Of a stretch of 6,903 nt of DNA, positions 5,675-6,903 are shown one piece after another. The notes beneath the pieces are model-generated. The model saw nothing but the letters and a program-made list of their open reading frames with translations. It ran no database searches and was not told the DNA's origin. Each line of letters begins with the position of its first letter. The first letter of the stretch is position 1. Source of the DNA: Pseudomonadota bacterium (GTDB taxonomy: Bacteria; Pseudomonadota; Alphaproteobacteria; Rhizobiales; Hyphomicrobiaceae); NCBI GenBank assembly GCA_023430315.1, contig JAEZAW010000300.1:1-6903 (forward strand), read 5' to 3'. Position numbers and translations under genes: made by a program.

Positions 5675-6727
5675 TCAGATGTGGGCGACGGCTTCGGGAC
5701 TCGGCGGAAGCGCGCCGCGTTCGACACGGCGGACCACGTCCACGATGCCGTCATTGGCGGGCGTCGCGATCTTCAGCTCCGCACCTTTTGCCGCGACGAG
5801 ACCGTTGATGTAGTCGATCTCCGTGCGTCGGCCCTTCATGATGTCCTGGCCCATGGACGGGCGCTGCTCATCGTTCCTGTGCTTGACCTGCTCGAGCAGG
5901 ATGCCTTCGCATTCCTCGCGCGCGGCCTTGTCGCCCTCGCCCGCGGCGAGCAGCTTCTCGGGCGGGATGTGATAGACGGGCTCTAGCGCATAGCCATGCG
6001 CGAGGCCGACCTTGATGGCCTCCGCGGCGAGCCGGATCGCAAGCCAGCGCGTCATGGGATCGCGGTCATTGCCGTTGCCGCCGCGTCCCGTCGCCGCCGA
6101 AACCGGATTGCGCATGGCATTCACGATCAGCTTGGACCAGCGCTCGCCCCAGAGATTGCTCGTCGTCTTGGAGCTGTCGGCAACGCTCACCATCTCCGCG
6201 ATCTCCTTCACGCGCGGTGTAACGCGCCCGTGCGGCTCGCCGATGCGGAAGACCGTGTGGCGCGATCCGCCGAGCGCGACATTGCGCTGGACTTTCGCCG
6301 GACCGACCAGCTCGACGGAGATCGTCGAGGCAATGCAGCCGACCGTCTTGCCCCAGCCGACGACCGAGGCAATGCGCTCCTCGTTGATGGAGTTCTGCAG
6401 CGAGACGACATAGCCGTCGGCCGCGAGATATTGCGCGATCATCTGCGTCGCCCAGACCGTGTCGTAGGACTTCATGGACACGAAGGCGATGTCGAACGGG
6501 CGCTGGCTGCCGGTCTTCTGCAGATCCGTGATGTGGATCGCGTTGACGGGGACGGTGAAGTTCTCGGGCGCTGTCTGACCGCGCAGCGTCAGGCCGTCGC
6601 GGCGCATGGCCTCGACGTGCTCGGGCCAGGGATCGATCAGCGTAACGTCCTGTCCCGCCTTGGCGAGATACCCGCCCACGTGTCCGCCGAGCGCACCGGC
6701 GCCCACGATCGCGATTTTGCGCTTCAT
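5675..6727 (-). CDS. Ketopantoate reductase (2-dehydropantoate 2-reductase) family dehydrogenase
   Basis: This 350-residue NAD(P)H-dependent dehydrogenase has the ApbA/PanE fold. The N-terminal Rossmann domain carries IAIVGAGALGGHVGGYLAKAG (5-25). The C-terminal helical domain has the catalytic lysine K199 in WSKLIVNAMRNP (197-208, with N203 and N207), SMGQD at 291-295, and TEIDYING at 302-309, whose glutamate E303 matches the substrate-binding glutamate of E. coli PanE. All key residues are therefore present. It is about 45-50 residues longer than PanE, with extra sequence around 145-195 and 245-285. Such long members are usually called ketopantoate reductase by family but often act on other 2-oxo acids. 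The ATG at 6727 has a GAGGAG SD seven bases ahead. It is the first gene of the minus-strand run; no panB or panC is nearby, which weakens a pantothenate role. Its close link to the decarboxylase-like gene suggests a shared small-acid pathway (inference). Confidence 0.88.
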   Translation of the reverse strand: MKRKIAIVGAGALGGHVGGYLAKAGQDVTLIDPWPEHVEAMRRDGLTLRGQTAPENFTVPVNAIHITDLQKTGSQRPFDIAFVSMKSYDTVWATQMIAQYLAADGYVVSLQNSINEERIASVVGWGKTVGCIASTISVELVGPAKVQRNVALGGSRHTVFRIGEPHGRVTPRVKEIAEMVSVADSSKTTSNLWGERWSKLIVNAMRNPVSAATGRGGNGNDRDPMTRWLAIRLAAEAIKVGLAHGYALEPVYHIPPEKLLAAGEGDKAAREECEGILLEQVKHRNDEQRPSMGQDIMKGRRTEIDYINGLVAAKGAELKIATPANDGIVDVVRRVERGALPPSPEAVAHI

Positions 6728-6783
6728 CCCCGTGCTCCTCGATCCCGGCCGCCGCCAGTGTTCATTATTCGATGCTGGGCCGC

Positions 6784-6812
6784 AGGATGAGCGGCCGGGG
6801 AGGACAGGTCAA
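6784..6812 (-). promoter_or_regulatory. Candidate sigma-70-type promoter for the minus-strand operon
   Basis: On the minus strand, TTGACC (6807-6812) matches the -35 consensus at five of six bases, and CATCCT (6784-6789) is a weak -10 match with a 17-bp spacer. A start near 6777 would give a leader of about 50 bases ahead of the ketopantoate-reductase-like gene. The spacing is right but the -10 box is poor, so this is a candidate only. Confidence 0.35.
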
Positions 6813-6836
6813 GGGTGTCCGGACTTAGGACAGACC
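6801..6836. repeat. AGGACAG direct repeat and TGTCC/GGACA inverted repeat next to the candidate -35 box
   Basis: AGGACAG occurs at 6801-6807 and again at 6827-6833, 26 bp apart. Between them TGTCC (6816-6820) forms a 5-7-5 inverted repeat with GGACA (6828-6832). The cluster surrounds and touches the candidate -35 box at 6807-6812, which would suit a regulator-binding site, though such short repeats can arise by chance. Confidence 0.35.
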
Positions 6837-6903
6837 GGCAGAAATGGAAGGCTGCTCGCGATTATTGCAGGGGGCAATGGCCCGTCATTGAACCTTTCTC
6901 CGT

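Larger units (their letters stand above)
6728..6903. other. Upstream region of the minus-strand operon, open to the right edge
   Basis: These 176 bp precede the ketopantoate-reductase-like gene. They hold the candidate promoter and repeats described separately. Near the right edge, two overlapping short hairpins, ATTGC/GCAAT (6864-6868 with 6874-6878) and CAATG/CATTG (6875-6879 with 6886-6890), share four bases. I see no coding frame that looks real; the neighbouring gene lies beyond the window. Confidence 0.5.

Noticed and set aside
5675..6727. Naming the dehydrogenase panE outright
   Set aside because: The key residues match, but the protein is longer than PanE and has no pantothenate genes nearby, so only the family is claimed.
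5996..6790. Plus-strand open frame opposite the ketopantoate-reductase-like gene
   Set aside because: It is a shadow of a conserved gene, with Arg/Asp/Ala-rich composition and no domain.
1..6903. Defence system, mobile element, CRISPR array or tRNA
   Set aside because: No transposase, integrase, repeat-spacer array, nuclease or cloverleaf pattern was visible on either strand.

Overview
The window looks like chromosomal DNA from a GC-rich (roughly 60-65% GC) alphaproteobacterium, probably of the Hyphomicrobiales/Rhizobiales. The basis is the codon use, the sequence style of TrpD and TrpG, and the dense spacing of genes with modest Shine-Dalgarno (SD) sites. This is a judgement from protein resemblance and no search was run. 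There are eight protein-coding genes, seven on the minus strand and one on the plus strand. I saw no tRNA, rRNA, insertion sequence, CRISPR array or phage gene.

Left part (1-2002, minus strand). A TetR-type repressor gene is followed by trpG (anthranilate synthase glutaminase subunit) and then trpD (anthranilate phosphoribosyltransferase), which runs off the left edge. trpG and trpD are 29 bp apart and form a tryptophan-biosynthesis unit. trpE is not next to trpG; the TetR gene occupies that position.

Middle (2003-3366). A 230-bp divergent intergenic region carries two abutting perfect inverted repeats close to the TetR start. It leads to the only plus-strand gene, a zinc-type homocysteine S-methyltransferase family protein. 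A strong GC-rich stem-loop follows that gene, in the gap before the convergent minus-strand genes.

Right part (3367-6727, minus strand, read from right to left). The order is a ketopantoate-reductase-like dehydrogenase, an oxaloacetate-decarboxylase-like member of the isocitrate lyase/PEP mutase superfamily, a SixA-type histidine phosphatase and an FkbM-family methyltransferase. Gaps are 20, 42 and 50 bp, so they could be one transcription unit. A candidate promoter lies upstream of the first gene. The first two genes look like a functional pair acting on 2-oxo or 2-hydroxy acids. The FkbM gene is visibly lower in GC than its neighbours and may be a later addition.

I did not find a clearly new biological system. 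The items most worth a second look are the TetR/S-methyltransferase divergent pair with its two possible operators, the dehydrogenase plus oxaloacetate-decarboxylase-like gene pair, and the unusual motif variants in the S-methyltransferase and the decarboxylase-like protein.
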